A stretch of DNA of 64,000 bases, taken from the NCBI RefSeq assembly GCF_003945545.1, contig NZ_CP029617.1:7529001-7593000 (forward strand), written 5' to 3'. Source of the DNA: Streptomyces sp. WAC 01529. Lineage in GTDB: Bacteria; Actinomycetota; Actinomycetes; Streptomycetales; Streptomycetaceae. The notes beneath the pieces were generated by a model. The model saw only the letters and a list, made by a program, of their open reading frames with translations. It ran no database searches and was not told where the DNA came from. The position numbers and the translations under genes are program-made. Below are positions 1-7,797 of the stretch, one piece after another. Each line of letters begins with the position of its first letter. Within the stretch, counting starts at the first letter, position 1.

Positions 1-240
1 GACGACGAGACGTCCATCGCGGTGCGCTGTCCGAAGGTCGAGCGGGACGAACTGGTCCTGGCCGAGCCGGACAAATTCTGGGTCGCCGCGCACGAGGCGG
101 GTTCGGCATGGGTCCGGGTGCGCCTCGCGACGCTGGACACGGAGGAGCTGACGGACATCCTGTCGGACTCCTGGCGCCAGGCCGCACCGCCCCGACTCAT
201 CGAAGAGCACCCTGAGTTGGGGCTCCCGGCCTCGGAGTAG
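1..240 (+). CDS. YjbR/MmcQ-family protein, C-terminal part
   Basis: The reading frame is open from the first base of the window and stops at 238-240, so only the last 79 residues are seen and the start lies outside. The visible part has a KVER..L.L.EPDKFWVA segment, then GSAWVRVRLATLD, then a helix ending SWRQAAPPRLIEEH. This order matches the C-terminal half of the small YjbR/MmcQ fold family, whose members are usually about 115-125 residues and are thought to bind DNA or act as adaptors. No catalytic role can be assigned. Family assignment is by recalled pattern and is fairly secure; function is unknown. Confidence 0.7.
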   Translation, partial: DDETSIAVRCPKVERDELVLAEPDKFWVAAHEAGSAWVRVRLATLDTEELTDILSDSWRQAAPPRLIEEHPELGLPASE

Positions 241-382
241 GGGACCGGGGCCCCCATGCGGCCTCAGCCGCACCTAAGGTCGACGGCCGACCGCCCGGGG
301 AAAGGGTGAGCGATCACCAGTCAGAGTGCGGTATTGTTTCCGTGCACGTTCGGCCGGGGGAAACCCCAGGTCAGACGGGCAA

Positions 383-456
<74 letters not shown>

Positions 457-471
457 CTCGAAAGAGTCGCA

Positions 472-519
472 GATCGAGGGGCCGTTTCAGAGCAATCTGA
501 AACGGCCCCTCGATCGTTT
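472..519 (+). terminator. Intrinsic terminator after tRNA-Pro, left copy
   Basis: A perfect 20-bp stem (472-491 with 496-515) closes on the four-base loop GCAA and is followed by GTTTT. It begins 16 bases after the tRNA and is a textbook rho-independent terminator. Its core is repeated with small changes after the second tRNA-Pro. Confidence 0.9.
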
Positions 520-544
520 TCGGGGACCAGCTGGGGACCCTGGG

Positions 545-677
545 GACCCGCTCCCTTGACCGTGTCAGCGGGTGACAGAGAGCGGCACCCGCAGCGGTGA
601 TCTTGTGCACGTCGGGGTGCAGATATCTCTGGGTGGTGGTCGGCGAGCAGTGCCCGGCGATCTTGCGCAGGCGACAG
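545..677 (-). pseudogene. Tyrosine-recombinase (integrase) C-terminal relic
   Basis: On the minus strand, reading toward the tRNA, the frame gives RLRKIAGHCSPTTTQRYLHP followed by DVHKITAAGAAL. This is the hallmark end of phage-type tyrosine integrases: an LRxIAGHxSxTTTxRYLHPD box containing the conserved His and the nucleophilic Tyr. Nothing recognisable as integrase precedes it, and the similarity stops at a tandem 21-base duplication (676-717). The tail runs on through the GGGGACC boxes and terminator into the tRNA with no early stop. The remaining piece is about 35-45 residues of a protein normally near 380-450, so it cannot be active. Integrases of this kind normally sit beside the tRNA they target. 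Confidence 0.72.
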
Positions 678-717
678 CCGAACGGCCGGTCCCGGCAGCC
701 GAACGGCCGGTCCCTCC
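676..717. repeat. Tandem 21-base duplication
   Basis: The 18 bases AGCCGAACGGCCGGTCCC occur at 676-693 and again at 697-714, so two 21-base units lie in tandem. The integrase-like reading frame loses recognisable similarity exactly here, which suggests the duplication marks a rearrangement end-point. Confidence 0.75.
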
Positions 718-825
718 ACGGCAGAAGGATAGGAGGAGGGGATGCGCTGATCGGTGCGTGATCGGGGCAGGACGCGCGACGAATGGCGGGTGACCCCCAG
801 GGTGACGACCGTGAGGATGGCCGTC

Positions 826-1722
826 ATGGATCCCGAACTCGAAGCATTCATCCCGTTTCTCCCGCAACTCGACATGAACGACCCGGTCACCGCACGCAAG
901 GACTTCGCCGAGCGTGCGGCTGTGGCGCCGGCACCGGACACCTCGGACATGGAGGTCGAGGACCGCACGGTGTCCGCCGATCCGGACGTGGCGGTCCGGG
1001 TCTACCGCCCGCACCGGGCGCAGGGCGCCATCGTCTGGCTGCACGGCGGCGGCGGAGTCTTCGGTGACCTGGACACCGAGCATCCGTGGGCCGCCCGGAT
1101 CGCGTCCCTTTCCGGGGCGGTGGTGATCTCGGTGGGCTATCGCCTGGCGCCCGAGGACCCGTTCCCCGCAGCCTTCGACGACGCCTACGCCGTACTGACC
1201 TGGACGGCCGAGCACGCGGACGAACTCGGCATCGACCCGGCGCGGATCGCGGTCGGGGGTCACAGCGCCGGAGCGAACCTCGCGGCCGCGGTGGCGTTGC
1301 GGGCGCGTGACGAGCAGGGACCGGCGATCCACTTCCAACTGCTCAACCAGCCGGGGCTGGACGACCGGCAGGAGACGTGGTCGGCGCGGAACTTCACCGG
1401 CACCCCCTGGTTCGACCGCGACAAGCTCGCCGCGGCGTGGCGGCACTACCTGGGCTCCCGGCCCGCCACACCGTACGCCGCCCCCTCGCGGGCCGCCGAT
1501 CTGTCCGGGCTGCCACCGGCCTACATCGCCACCGCGGAGTTCTGTCCGAACCGCGACGAGGGCATCGCCTACGCGCTGCGCCTGATGCAGGCGGGCACGT
1601 CGGTCGAGCTCCACCAGTGGCCCGGCACCTTCCACGGATCGCAGGCTCTTCTGTCCGCCGAGGTCTCGCAGCGCCAGAACGCCGAACTCGGCGACGCTCT
1701 GCGCCGCGCCCTGGCCCATTGA
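826..1722 (+). CDS. Alpha/beta hydrolase, HSL/acetyl-esterase type
   Basis: A 298-residue protein of the hormone-sensitive-lipase branch of alpha/beta hydrolases, predicted to hydrolyse small acyl esters in the cytoplasm. The oxyanion motif HGGGG is at about residue 73, the nucleophile elbow GHSAGAN has Ser at about 147, and the histidine lies in the late GTFHGS segment. The box that normally reads DPLRDEG (first Asp catalytic) reads CPNRDEG here (around 240-246), so the acid residue may be missing or supplied elsewhere. The ATG at 826 is preceded by GTGAGG; an in-frame ATG at 817 is an alternative. The serine hydrolase gene follows after 71 bases. Family secure, substrate unknown. Confidence 0.88.
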   Translation: MDPELEAFIPFLPQLDMNDPVTARKDFAERAAVAPAPDTSDMEVEDRTVSADPDVAVRVYRPHRAQGAIVWLHGGGGVFGDLDTEHPWAARIASLSGAVVISVGYRLAPEDPFPAAFDDAYAVLTWTAEHADELGIDPARIAVGGHSAGANLAAAVALRARDEQGPAIHFQLLNQPGLDDRQETWSARNFTGTPWFDRDKLAAAWRHYLGSRPATPYAAPSRAADLSGLPPAYIATAEFCPNRDEGIAYALRLMQAGTSVELHQWPGTFHGSQALLSAEVSQRQNAELGDALRRALAH

Positions 1723-1793
1723 TCCGCGCACGTCGAAAGGCACGGGAAGCGTCCCCGTCGCCTGCACTCACTGATCACGAAAGGACGGCTGTC

Positions 1794-3032
1794 TTGAACA
1801 TCCGACTGGCGATATGTGGAAGCGTGGCCGCGCTGAGCGTCTGCGCGGGCACGGTGGCGGCAGCTCCGGCACCCGACAAGGCACATTCCGTGCCGGCCGG
1901 CGGCACGAGCCCGTCGTCCCCCTTCCGTCCCGCAGAGCTGAAGTCCGCCCTGGACGGTGTCCACCGCGCGGGGATACCGGGGGTGTACGCCGAGGTGCGC
2001 GAGGGCGGCCGGACATGGCGTGGCGCTTCCGGGGTCGCCGATGTCACGACCGGCCGTCCCGTCACGCCCGACATGCGGCAGCGCGTCGGGAGCATCACCA
2101 AGACCTTCACCGCCGCCGCGGTCATGCAGCAGGTCGAGCAGGGCCGGATCCGGCTCGACGCGCCGATCGGTGACTACCTGCCGCAGCTGGTGCCGGGAGA
2201 GCGCGGCCGGAAGATCACGGTGCGGATGCTGCTCAACAACACCAGCGGCATCCCCGATTACATCCGATACGCGTTCCCGTCCCTCCAGAGCGGGTCGCCC
2301 GAGAGCCTGGACGACAACCGGTTCAGGCAGTTCCGCCCGGCCGAGCTGATCGAGCTGGGGCTCAACGCGCCGCCCACCGGCGAGCCCGGAGGCCCCACAG
2401 GGGTGTACTCCAACACCAATTACCTGCTCCTCGGCCAGCTCCTGGAGCACGTGACCGCTACCCCGGCCGAGGAGTACATCACCCGGAACGTCATCAAGCG
2501 CGCCGGCCTCCGGCACACCGGGTTCCCGACCGGTACACGGATCCAGGGGCCGCACTCACGGATGTACGAGGCCCTGTGGGGCCTGCTCGACCCGCCGCGC
2601 GACTACAGCGTCTACAACATGTCCTGGACGGGGACGGGGGCCGCCCTGGTGTCGACCACGGACGATCTCAACCGCTTCTACGGCAAGCTGCTCGACGGCA
2701 AGATCGTCAACCGGTCGTCGCTGAAGGAGATGCAGCGCACGGTCCCGGTCATCGCCCTGGACGGATCGACGATCCAGTACGGCCTCGGTCTGCATAAGGT
2801 CGACATCCCGCATTGCGGCACCTTCTGGGGCCACGACGGCACCGTCTGGGGGGCCGGAACGATCTCCCTGACCCGGGCCGACGGCAAACGCCAGATGTCG
2901 GTCGCGGTCAACCTCCAGAGGTGGAACACGCCGGACTCCTCGGGGAAGCCGCAGCACCACCCCATCGACGACGCGCTGAAGACGCTGTACGGGCAGTCGA
3001 TGTGCGGCGATGGTCAGGCCGCGCGGCCGTAA
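1794..3032 (+). CDS. Secreted serine hydrolase, beta-lactamase / D-Ala-D-Ala carboxypeptidase class
   Basis: A 412-residue exported enzyme of the class C beta-lactamase/DD-peptidase fold (family S12-like). The TTG start at 1794 follows AAAGGA and opens a signal peptide (NIRLAICGSVAALSV...) ending near ATVAAAP-type small residues. The active-site motifs are all present and in order: SITK (Ser100, Lys103), YSN (Tyr205) and HDG (His347). The mature part probably begins after residue 25-30. Such proteins in Streptomyces act outside the membrane on peptidoglycan peptides, D-amino acid amides or esters; which one cannot be told. The frame extends upstream to 1377, but that part overlaps the hydrolase gene and is a shadow. 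Confidence 0.88.
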   Translation: MNIRLAICGSVAALSVCAGTVAAAPAPDKAHSVPAGGTSPSSPFRPAELKSALDGVHRAGIPGVYAEVREGGRTWRGASGVADVTTGRPVTPDMRQRVGSITKTFTAAAVMQQVEQGRIRLDAPIGDYLPQLVPGERGRKITVRMLLNNTSGIPDYIRYAFPSLQSGSPESLDDNRFRQFRPAELIELGLNAPPTGEPGGPTGVYSNTNYLLLGQLLEHVTATPAEEYITRNVIKRAGLRHTGFPTGTRIQGPHSRMYEALWGLLDPPRDYSVYNMSWTGTGAALVSTTDDLNRFYGKLLDGKIVNRSSLKEMQRTVPVIALDGSTIQYGLGLHKVDIPHCGTFWGHDGTVWGAGTISLTRADGKRQMSVAVNLQRWNTPDSSGKPQHHPIDDALKTLYGQSMCGDGQAARP

Positions 3033-3215
3033 CCGTCCGAGGCCAGGGGGCGCCCCGTTTGGCGATCTCCTGGCCTCCTCCTACCGGAAGCCGGAACCGT
3101 CCGCCGAGTCGGTCCGCCCTCCTCAGTCCTGCTCCTCGCACGGAAATTCGATCGCCATATACTTCCGTGGCTCGGCAGCTTGTGGCTGTCGAGTCGCGGA
3201 GGGTACGGGGGCGCG

Positions 3216-4103
3216 ATGGAACTGCGGGACATTGAGATCTTTCTGGTGCTGGCTGAGGAGTTGCACTTCGGACGGAGTGCCGAGCGGCTTCTGGTCTCTC
3301 AGGCACGGGTCAGCCAGGCCATCAGAAAGCAGGAACGGCGTATCGGCGCCGCGCTGTTCGAGCGCACCAGCCGCACCGTGCGCCTGACCAATGTCGGACG
3401 CCAGCTGCGCGACGACTTGCAGCCGGTCTATGCGGGCCTGCACGAGTCCCTGGAGCGCGCCCGGATGGCCGCCCGCGGTGTCACCGGCAGGCTCCGGGTC
3501 GGCATGATGCCGTTCAATGTCGTTGACATGCACCCCTACTGGAGGGCCTTCCGCTCGCGGAATCCGCAGTGGGAGCTGGAGATCCGCCAGTTGGAGTACG
3601 TGGATCCGTTCGGCCGGCTCCGTGACCACGACATGGACGTCCTCGTCACCTGGCTGCCCGTGGAGGAACCGGACCTCACCGTCGGCCCGGTCCTGTGCAC
3701 GGACCCCCGAGTTCTCGCTGTGGCCGCGGACCATGAGCTGGCCCAGCGAAGGTCGGTGCGACTTGAGGTGTTCTCCGACTTCCAGCATGCCATCGCCCCC
3801 GACATGCCCGACTACTGGGAGGACGCCTACCTGCCCTTCCATACTTCGCAGGGCCGGCCGATCGAGCGGGGGCGCCTCGTGACCAACGCGGAGGAGCTGA
3901 TCAACCAGGTCGGCATGGGCGAGATCATCCATAACTTCCCCAGCCACGTCACGCGGCACTGGGGCATGCCGAACATCCGCTGGCTGCCCGTCACGGACCA
4001 GCCTGAACTGTCCTTCGCCTTGATCTGGCGGAGCGACGCGGAGAACGAATTGATCACTGCTCTCGCCGACATGGTCCGCGAATTCGGTGCGATCCGGTTC
4101 TGA
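3216..4103 (+). CDS. LysR-family transcriptional regulator
   Basis: 295 residues. The N-terminal winged helix-turn-helix (about 1-60) carries the LysR pattern: FLVLAEELHFGRSAERL, VSQARVSQAIRKQER, and LFERTSRTVRLT. A linker helix and a periplasmic-binding-protein-like effector domain (about 90-290) follow. The ATG at 3216 is preceded by GGAGGG; it is the usual LysR start position. The effector is unknown. No divergent target gene adjoins it: the upstream serine hydrolase reads the same way, 183 bases off, so it may regulate itself or distant genes. Confidence 0.92.
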   Translation: MELRDIEIFLVLAEELHFGRSAERLLVSQARVSQAIRKQERRIGAALFERTSRTVRLTNVGRQLRDDLQPVYAGLHESLERARMAARGVTGRLRVGMMPFNVVDMHPYWRAFRSRNPQWELEIRQLEYVDPFGRLRDHDMDVLVTWLPVEEPDLTVGPVLCTDPRVLAVAADHELAQRRSVRLEVFSDFQHAIAPDMPDYWEDAYLPFHTSQGRPIERGRLVTNAEELINQVGMGEIIHNFPSHVTRHWGMPNIRWLPVTDQPELSFALIWRSDAENELITALADMVREFGAIRF

Positions 4104-4503
4104 CAGGCCGCTACGTCTGGGCGTCGTAGATGCCCACCGTCAGCTCTCCCCGGAGCGCACCGCCTGCTGGTAGCCCGTCGATCCACTGAAACCAGAGCAG
4201 CGCCGCGCCCACGGCTGTACAGCGCTCCGACGCCGATCAGTTGGCGGAGGACGCTCGCCCTGCCGCCCCCGTGCTCCGATAACCGTCGAGTTATCGATCA
4301 ATGAGCAAGGTCTGTGTTGATCCGACATCGCTCTCGCGGGAGGCTTTGGGGAGCCGGGCGGCTGCTGGTCGAAGGCCTCGGTTTCTTCCCTGGCCGCGCC
4401 ACCCCGCCGCCCTGTCCACGATGCCGCTGCTCCGTCAGACATGGCTTCCCACTGCCCGGTCACCGGAACCAGGAGTCAGACAGAAGTGAGAGACAGGTTC
4501 GAC
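4104..4503. other. Intergenic region with one inverted repeat
   Basis: 400 bases without a convincing gene. Open frames here lack codon-position GC bias and recognisable motifs. The one clear element is CGATAAC-CGTCGA-GTTATCG at 4277-4296, a perfect 7-bp inverted repeat of operator style. Confidence 0.5.
4277..4296. promoter_or_regulatory. Perfect inverted repeat, possible operator
   Basis: CGATAAC and GTTATCG flank a six-base spacer. The arms are AT-rich for this genome and the geometry suits a dimeric repressor of TetR or MarR type. It lies about 210 bases ahead of the hemerythrin gene and right before a doubtful 62-codon frame at 4301. The regulator is unknown. Confidence 0.4.
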
Positions 4504-5172
4504 ATGACGGTGACGTACGCGATGCACAACGCATTACGAAGGGAGTTGCACTTCATCGCTCGAGCCACCGCCCGCGCCGATCCCGATCCCGAATCCGAGC
4601 CCGATCCCCGACACATCCTGCGCACCGCTGTGGGCTGGACTCTGTTCCGGAGGGCTTTGCGTGCTCATCAGACCGCCGAGGACGACGTGCTGTGGCCCTC
4701 CCTGCGCCAGGCTCTGTTCGGGCGGCCCCTCTGCCTGGCGCGGCTGGAGGCGATCGAGGCCGAGCACGCAGTGCTCGACCAGTTGCTGGAGGCGATCGAC
4801 CAGGCGCTGGTAGGCCCCGATCTCGGTCTCGACCTGTTCGCTGACCTCACCGGCTCGCTGGTCACCGGGTTACGCGGCCATCTCCGCCACGAAGAGGAGT
4901 CCGTGTTTCCGGTGGCCCAGGTCGTGCTGAGCGAGGGTCAGTGGGAGCGTTTCGAACGCGCTCATGCGCAGCTGATCCAGGCCGACGCGGCATGGATCCT
5001 GCCATGGCTCCTGGACGGTGCGGCTGAGCGGACCGTGGCCGCCGTTCTGGCGGCGCTCCTGCCCGAGTCCGCACACCATGCGTATACGGATCAATGGCAG
5101 CCTGCCTACGCGATGCTCGACCGGTGGGGCGCGCCTCGAAGTCTCTCGGAACCAAGGAATCCCCATGTGTAA
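4504..5172 (+). CDS. Hemerythrin-like HHE domain protein
   Basis: 222 residues, mostly helical. The spaced His/Glu pattern of the HHE cation-binding family is visible: MHNALRRELHF near the start, RAHQTAEDDVLWP, IEAEHAVLDQLLEAID, and GHLRHEEESVFP. These residues normally bind a di-iron centre for oxygen, NO or redox sensing; a direct role here is inferred. The ATG at 4504 follows GAGAGACAGG. An upstream in-frame ATG at 4441 gives a less likely N-terminus. The gene ends eight bases before the start of a broken flavoprotein gene, so the two may once have formed a redox pair. Confidence 0.85.
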   Translation: MTVTYAMHNALRRELHFIARATARADPDPESEPDPRHILRTAVGWTLFRRALRAHQTAEDDVLWPSLRQALFGRPLCLARLEAIEAEHAVLDQLLEAIDQALVGPDLGLDLFADLTGSLVTGLRGHLRHEEESVFPVAQVVLSEGQWERFERAHAQLIQADAAWILPWLLDGAAERTVAAVLAALLPESAHHAYTDQWQPAYAMLDRWGAPRSLSEPRNPHV

Positions 5173-5553
5173 ACGCTTCGACGTCGTCGTATACGGCGAG
5201 GCGTTCCGGCGCAGCCGCACGGTCGCGGACGGACGGTCAAGGGCGTCCACTTCCTGATGATTCGGCTTCGCGCCGAACGTCTCGGGCTACGGCCTGGAGA
5301 ACACCGGTGTCGCGCTGACCGAGCGCGGCGCGATCGAGGTCGATGGCCACTGCCGTACCAATGTGCCGAACATCTACGCCATCGGCGACGTGACCGCGAA
5401 GCTGATGCTCGCGCACACCGCCGACTCCATGGGCGTGGTCGCCGCCGAGACCATCGGGGACACCGAAACGAGCACGGCGAGATCATCGGCGCTCACCTGA
5501 AGGCCGTGAAGGAAGCGATCCACGGCCTGGCCGACCACATGATCAACCTTTGA
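5165..5553 (+). pseudogene. Remnant of a flavoprotein disulfide reductase (Lpd/glutathione-reductase type)
   Basis: Three disconnected parts of a pyridine-nucleotide disulfide oxidoreductase lie in order. At 5165 the frame starts MCKRFDVVVYGE, the beginning of the FAD-binding strand. At about 5264-5460 a second frame reads NVSGYGLENTGVALTERGAI, then the conserved TNVPNIYAIGDVT FAD-binding segment and AHTADSMGVVAAETI. From about 5475 a third frame reads GEIIGAHL, the start of the dimerisation domain, and ends at 5553. About 250 residues including the redox-active CxxxxC pair are missing and the frames are shifted. The gene is dead by deletion. Confidence 0.75.
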
Positions 5554-5644
5554 GGCGAAATCCCGCGCGCACCGCGCGGGTTCGAAGCAAGACACCACAC
5601 CACCCCAAAACGAGATGAATCATCTCGTTCATCAAGACAGGAAC

Positions 5645-6958
5645 ATGATGAAGGTTCTGCTCACGGGTGCCACCGGCTACATCGGCTCCGCCGTCACCGA
5701 CCACCTCGTCGCCGTCGGCCACCAGGTCGTCGCGCTCACCCGGAGCGCCGAGCCGCAGCCCGGCCGGGGCTGGCACGCCCAGGTGGTCGGCGACACCGCG
5801 GACCCGGCTTCGCTGGCCGGTGCGGTGACCCCGGAGATCGAGGCCGTGATTCATCTGGCTCCTCCGAGCGGTGACGTGGACGTGGACATCGCCGTCATCG
5901 AGGCGTTGGCGGCCCCGTTGCGCGGCACCCGCCGTCCCTTCGTCTACACCAGTGGCGTCTGGGTGCTGGGCGCCACCGGCGACGCCCAGGAGGTCGGCGA
6001 GGAGACCCCGACCGATCCGATCGACATCGTCGGCTACCGCCCGCACATCGAGCGGCGGGTGCTGGCCGAGGTCGCTGAGGGCGTGCGCGCGGTCGTCGTC
6101 CGGCCCGGCATCGTCTACGGCCGCGGCGGAGGCATCCCCGCCATCCTGGTCGACCGGGCCCGCCAGCAGGGGACGCCCGAGTACTACGGCGTGGAGGGGG
6201 TGCGCTGGCCGACCGTCCACGTGGACGACCTGGCCGAGCTGTTCGTGGCCGCCGTCGAACGGGCCGAGCCCGGCACTGTCTGGCACGGCGTCGGGGAGTC
6301 GGCCGTCCCGGTCCGTGACCTCGCCCGGGCCGCCGGCCGCGCAGCCGGAGTGCTCGCTGCCCCGCAGGTGGTACCTGTGGAACAGGCCGCCGAGGTCTTC
6401 GGCCCGCTCTTCGCGGAAGCGCTCGCCCTCGACCAGAGCGTCAGCGGCGCCGCCGCCCGTACCGCCCTCGGCTGGCAGCCGGGCCGGCCGGGTGCCGTGG
6501 CCGAACTGACGACGGGGTCGTACCGGCCGGTCGAGGTGTTCGGCGCCCCCGAAGGCCCGGAGACGGACGCCGCGGTGGCCGCGATCCGCCGTGTGGTGGC
6601 GGAGGTCGAGCAGGCCCAGCAGAACGAGCTGGTCGACCGGTTCCTGAGCGTCTTCCGCCGCCAGGAGCCGGTGTGGACCACCGGTCACGGCAAGCGCCTG
6701 TCGGGCTTCGAGGAGATCGAGACCTTCACCCGCAAGGTGCTGCCCGGTGCCATGGCCGAGTCCACCGCCGTCTACGACGTCGAACGCGTGCTGTTCTTGA
6801 AGCCGGACGTCGCCGCGGTGAACGTCCGCCAGCAGCCTGTCCGCCACGACGGCACCCGGATCACCGACCGCCCCGAGGGCCGCCCGTTCTACATCCTGGT
6901 CAAGGAGGACGGCACCTGGCGCGTCGGCGCCGCCCAGAACACCGTGGTGGCCGACTGA
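5645..6958 (+). CDS. NAD-dependent epimerase-like SDR fused to a SnoaL-like domain
   Basis: 437 residues. The N-terminal Rossmann domain begins MMKVLLTGATGYIGS (GxxGxxG) and runs to about residue 300, with VYTSGVWVLGATG at the active-site strand and GYRPHIE where the usual YxxxK would be, so the standard lysine is absent. Residues about 325-437 form a second domain (ending WRVGAAQNTVV) of the SnoaL/NTF2-like or SgcJ/EcaC type. The first domain is a paralogue of the gene at 10737, which lacks the second domain. MarR and LuxR regulators lie between. Start at the first of two adjacent ATGs; 5648 is equally possible. Substrate unknown. Confidence 0.82.
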   Translation: MMKVLLTGATGYIGSAVTDHLVAVGHQVVALTRSAEPQPGRGWHAQVVGDTADPASLAGAVTPEIEAVIHLAPPSGDVDVDIAVIEALAAPLRGTRRPFVYTSGVWVLGATGDAQEVGEETPTDPIDIVGYRPHIERRVLAEVAEGVRAVVVRPGIVYGRGGGIPAILVDRARQQGTPEYYGVEGVRWPTVHVDDLAELFVAAVERAEPGTVWHGVGESAVPVRDLARAAGRAAGVLAAPQVVPVEQAAEVFGPLFAEALALDQSVSGAAARTALGWQPGRPGAVAELTTGSYRPVEVFGAPEGPETDAAVAAIRRVVAEVEQAQQNELVDRFLSVFRRQEPVWTTGHGKRLSGFEEIETFTRKVLPGAMAESTAVYDVERVLFLKPDVAAVNVRQQPVRHDGTRITDRPEGRPFYILVKEDGTWRVGAAQNTVVAD

Positions 6959-7016
6959 CGGCCCAGCACGGCTTGGGACGCAGGATTCTCGTTCGATACA
7001 GCAGGGGGAACATTCC

Positions 7017-7487
7017 ATGATGAACAAGTCGATGTCCGATGAGGAACTCGCCGGACAGCCCGCCGCATACTGGACCGGTGTCGCCTACGAGGCGCTGATC
7101 GCGTTCACCCGGGCCCGGCAGCTGGAGAAGGGCTACACCCAGCCCCAGTTCTGGCTGCTGCGCAACCTGTCGGTGAACGACATATCGCCCGATGGCGCGG
7201 GGATGACCGTGGCCGAGCTGCGGGAGGCGATGAGGTTGTACATCCGGCCCGAGGACGACCTGGAGGCGGAATCCGCGGTGCTCGTGGAGCGCGGCTGGCT
7301 GAGGCGGGATGCCGAGGACCGGCTGTGGCTCACGGAGGAGGGGGAGCAGGTCCGGGTTGACCTTGCGGGCAATGCGCCCGCGATCCGTGCCGCTCTCCAC
7401 GAAGGCATCGACGACGGGGACTACGTCGTCGCGCTGAAGGTGCTCGGTCAGCTGATCCACAACGCGGGCGGGACGGCCCCCTCCTAG
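7017..7487 (+). CDS. MarR-family transcriptional regulator
   Basis: 156 residues. The sequence has a winged-helix core: TPQFWLLRNLSV-like helix, MTVAELREAM for the helix-turn-helix entry, an ESAVLVERGWLRRD recognition/wing segment, and a WLTEEGEQVR wing typical of MarR proteins, with dimerisation helices at each end. The ATG at 7017 follows AGGGGG; an adjacent ATG at 7020 could serve. It sits 58 bases after the epimerase-SnoaL gene in the same direction and may regulate it. Ligand unknown. Confidence 0.82.
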   Translation: MMNKSMSDEELAGQPAAYWTGVAYEALIAFTRARQLEKGYTQPQFWLLRNLSVNDISPDGAGMTVAELREAMRLYIRPEDDLEAESAVLVERGWLRRDAEDRLWLTEEGEQVRVDLAGNAPAIRAALHEGIDDGDYVVALKVLGQLIHNAGGTAPS

Positions 7488-7797
7488 GCCGACGGGCCCT
7501 GGGCGCCCCGCCTTTGGCGAGTCGGCGCGGGGCGCGGCTGGTCTGCCTGGCGGCCGCGGAGGCGCTGCCCGAACAAATTGGGCGTCACCGAGGCGAACCG
7601 GCGGGGCGCCGTGGTCACGCTCCCGACTTCGCCGACGCGGAGATGCCCGCCTCCCTGGTGCGGGTTGTCGCCGTGTTGCCCGCTCGGCAAGGCGCTCCCA
7701 CCGCTCCGTCGGACCGGGGCCCGTGGCCGTCGGACCCACGACATCGTCAGCCACGCCCACCCCGAGGTGCGGCGTCCGGAGGAAGGAAAGAGCACCG
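7488..7797. other. Intergenic region, nothing clear
   Basis: 310 bases between the MarR gene and the large LuxR gene. Frames on both strands are short or lack motifs. I see no strong hairpin or repeat; the RBS AGGAAGG of the next gene lies at the right end. Confidence 0.5.

Noticed and set aside
7488..7797. Possible LuxR helix-turn-helix fragment (KLGVTEANRRGAVVT-like reading)
   Set aside because: The likeness covers fewer than ten residues and no second part of the domain could be found.
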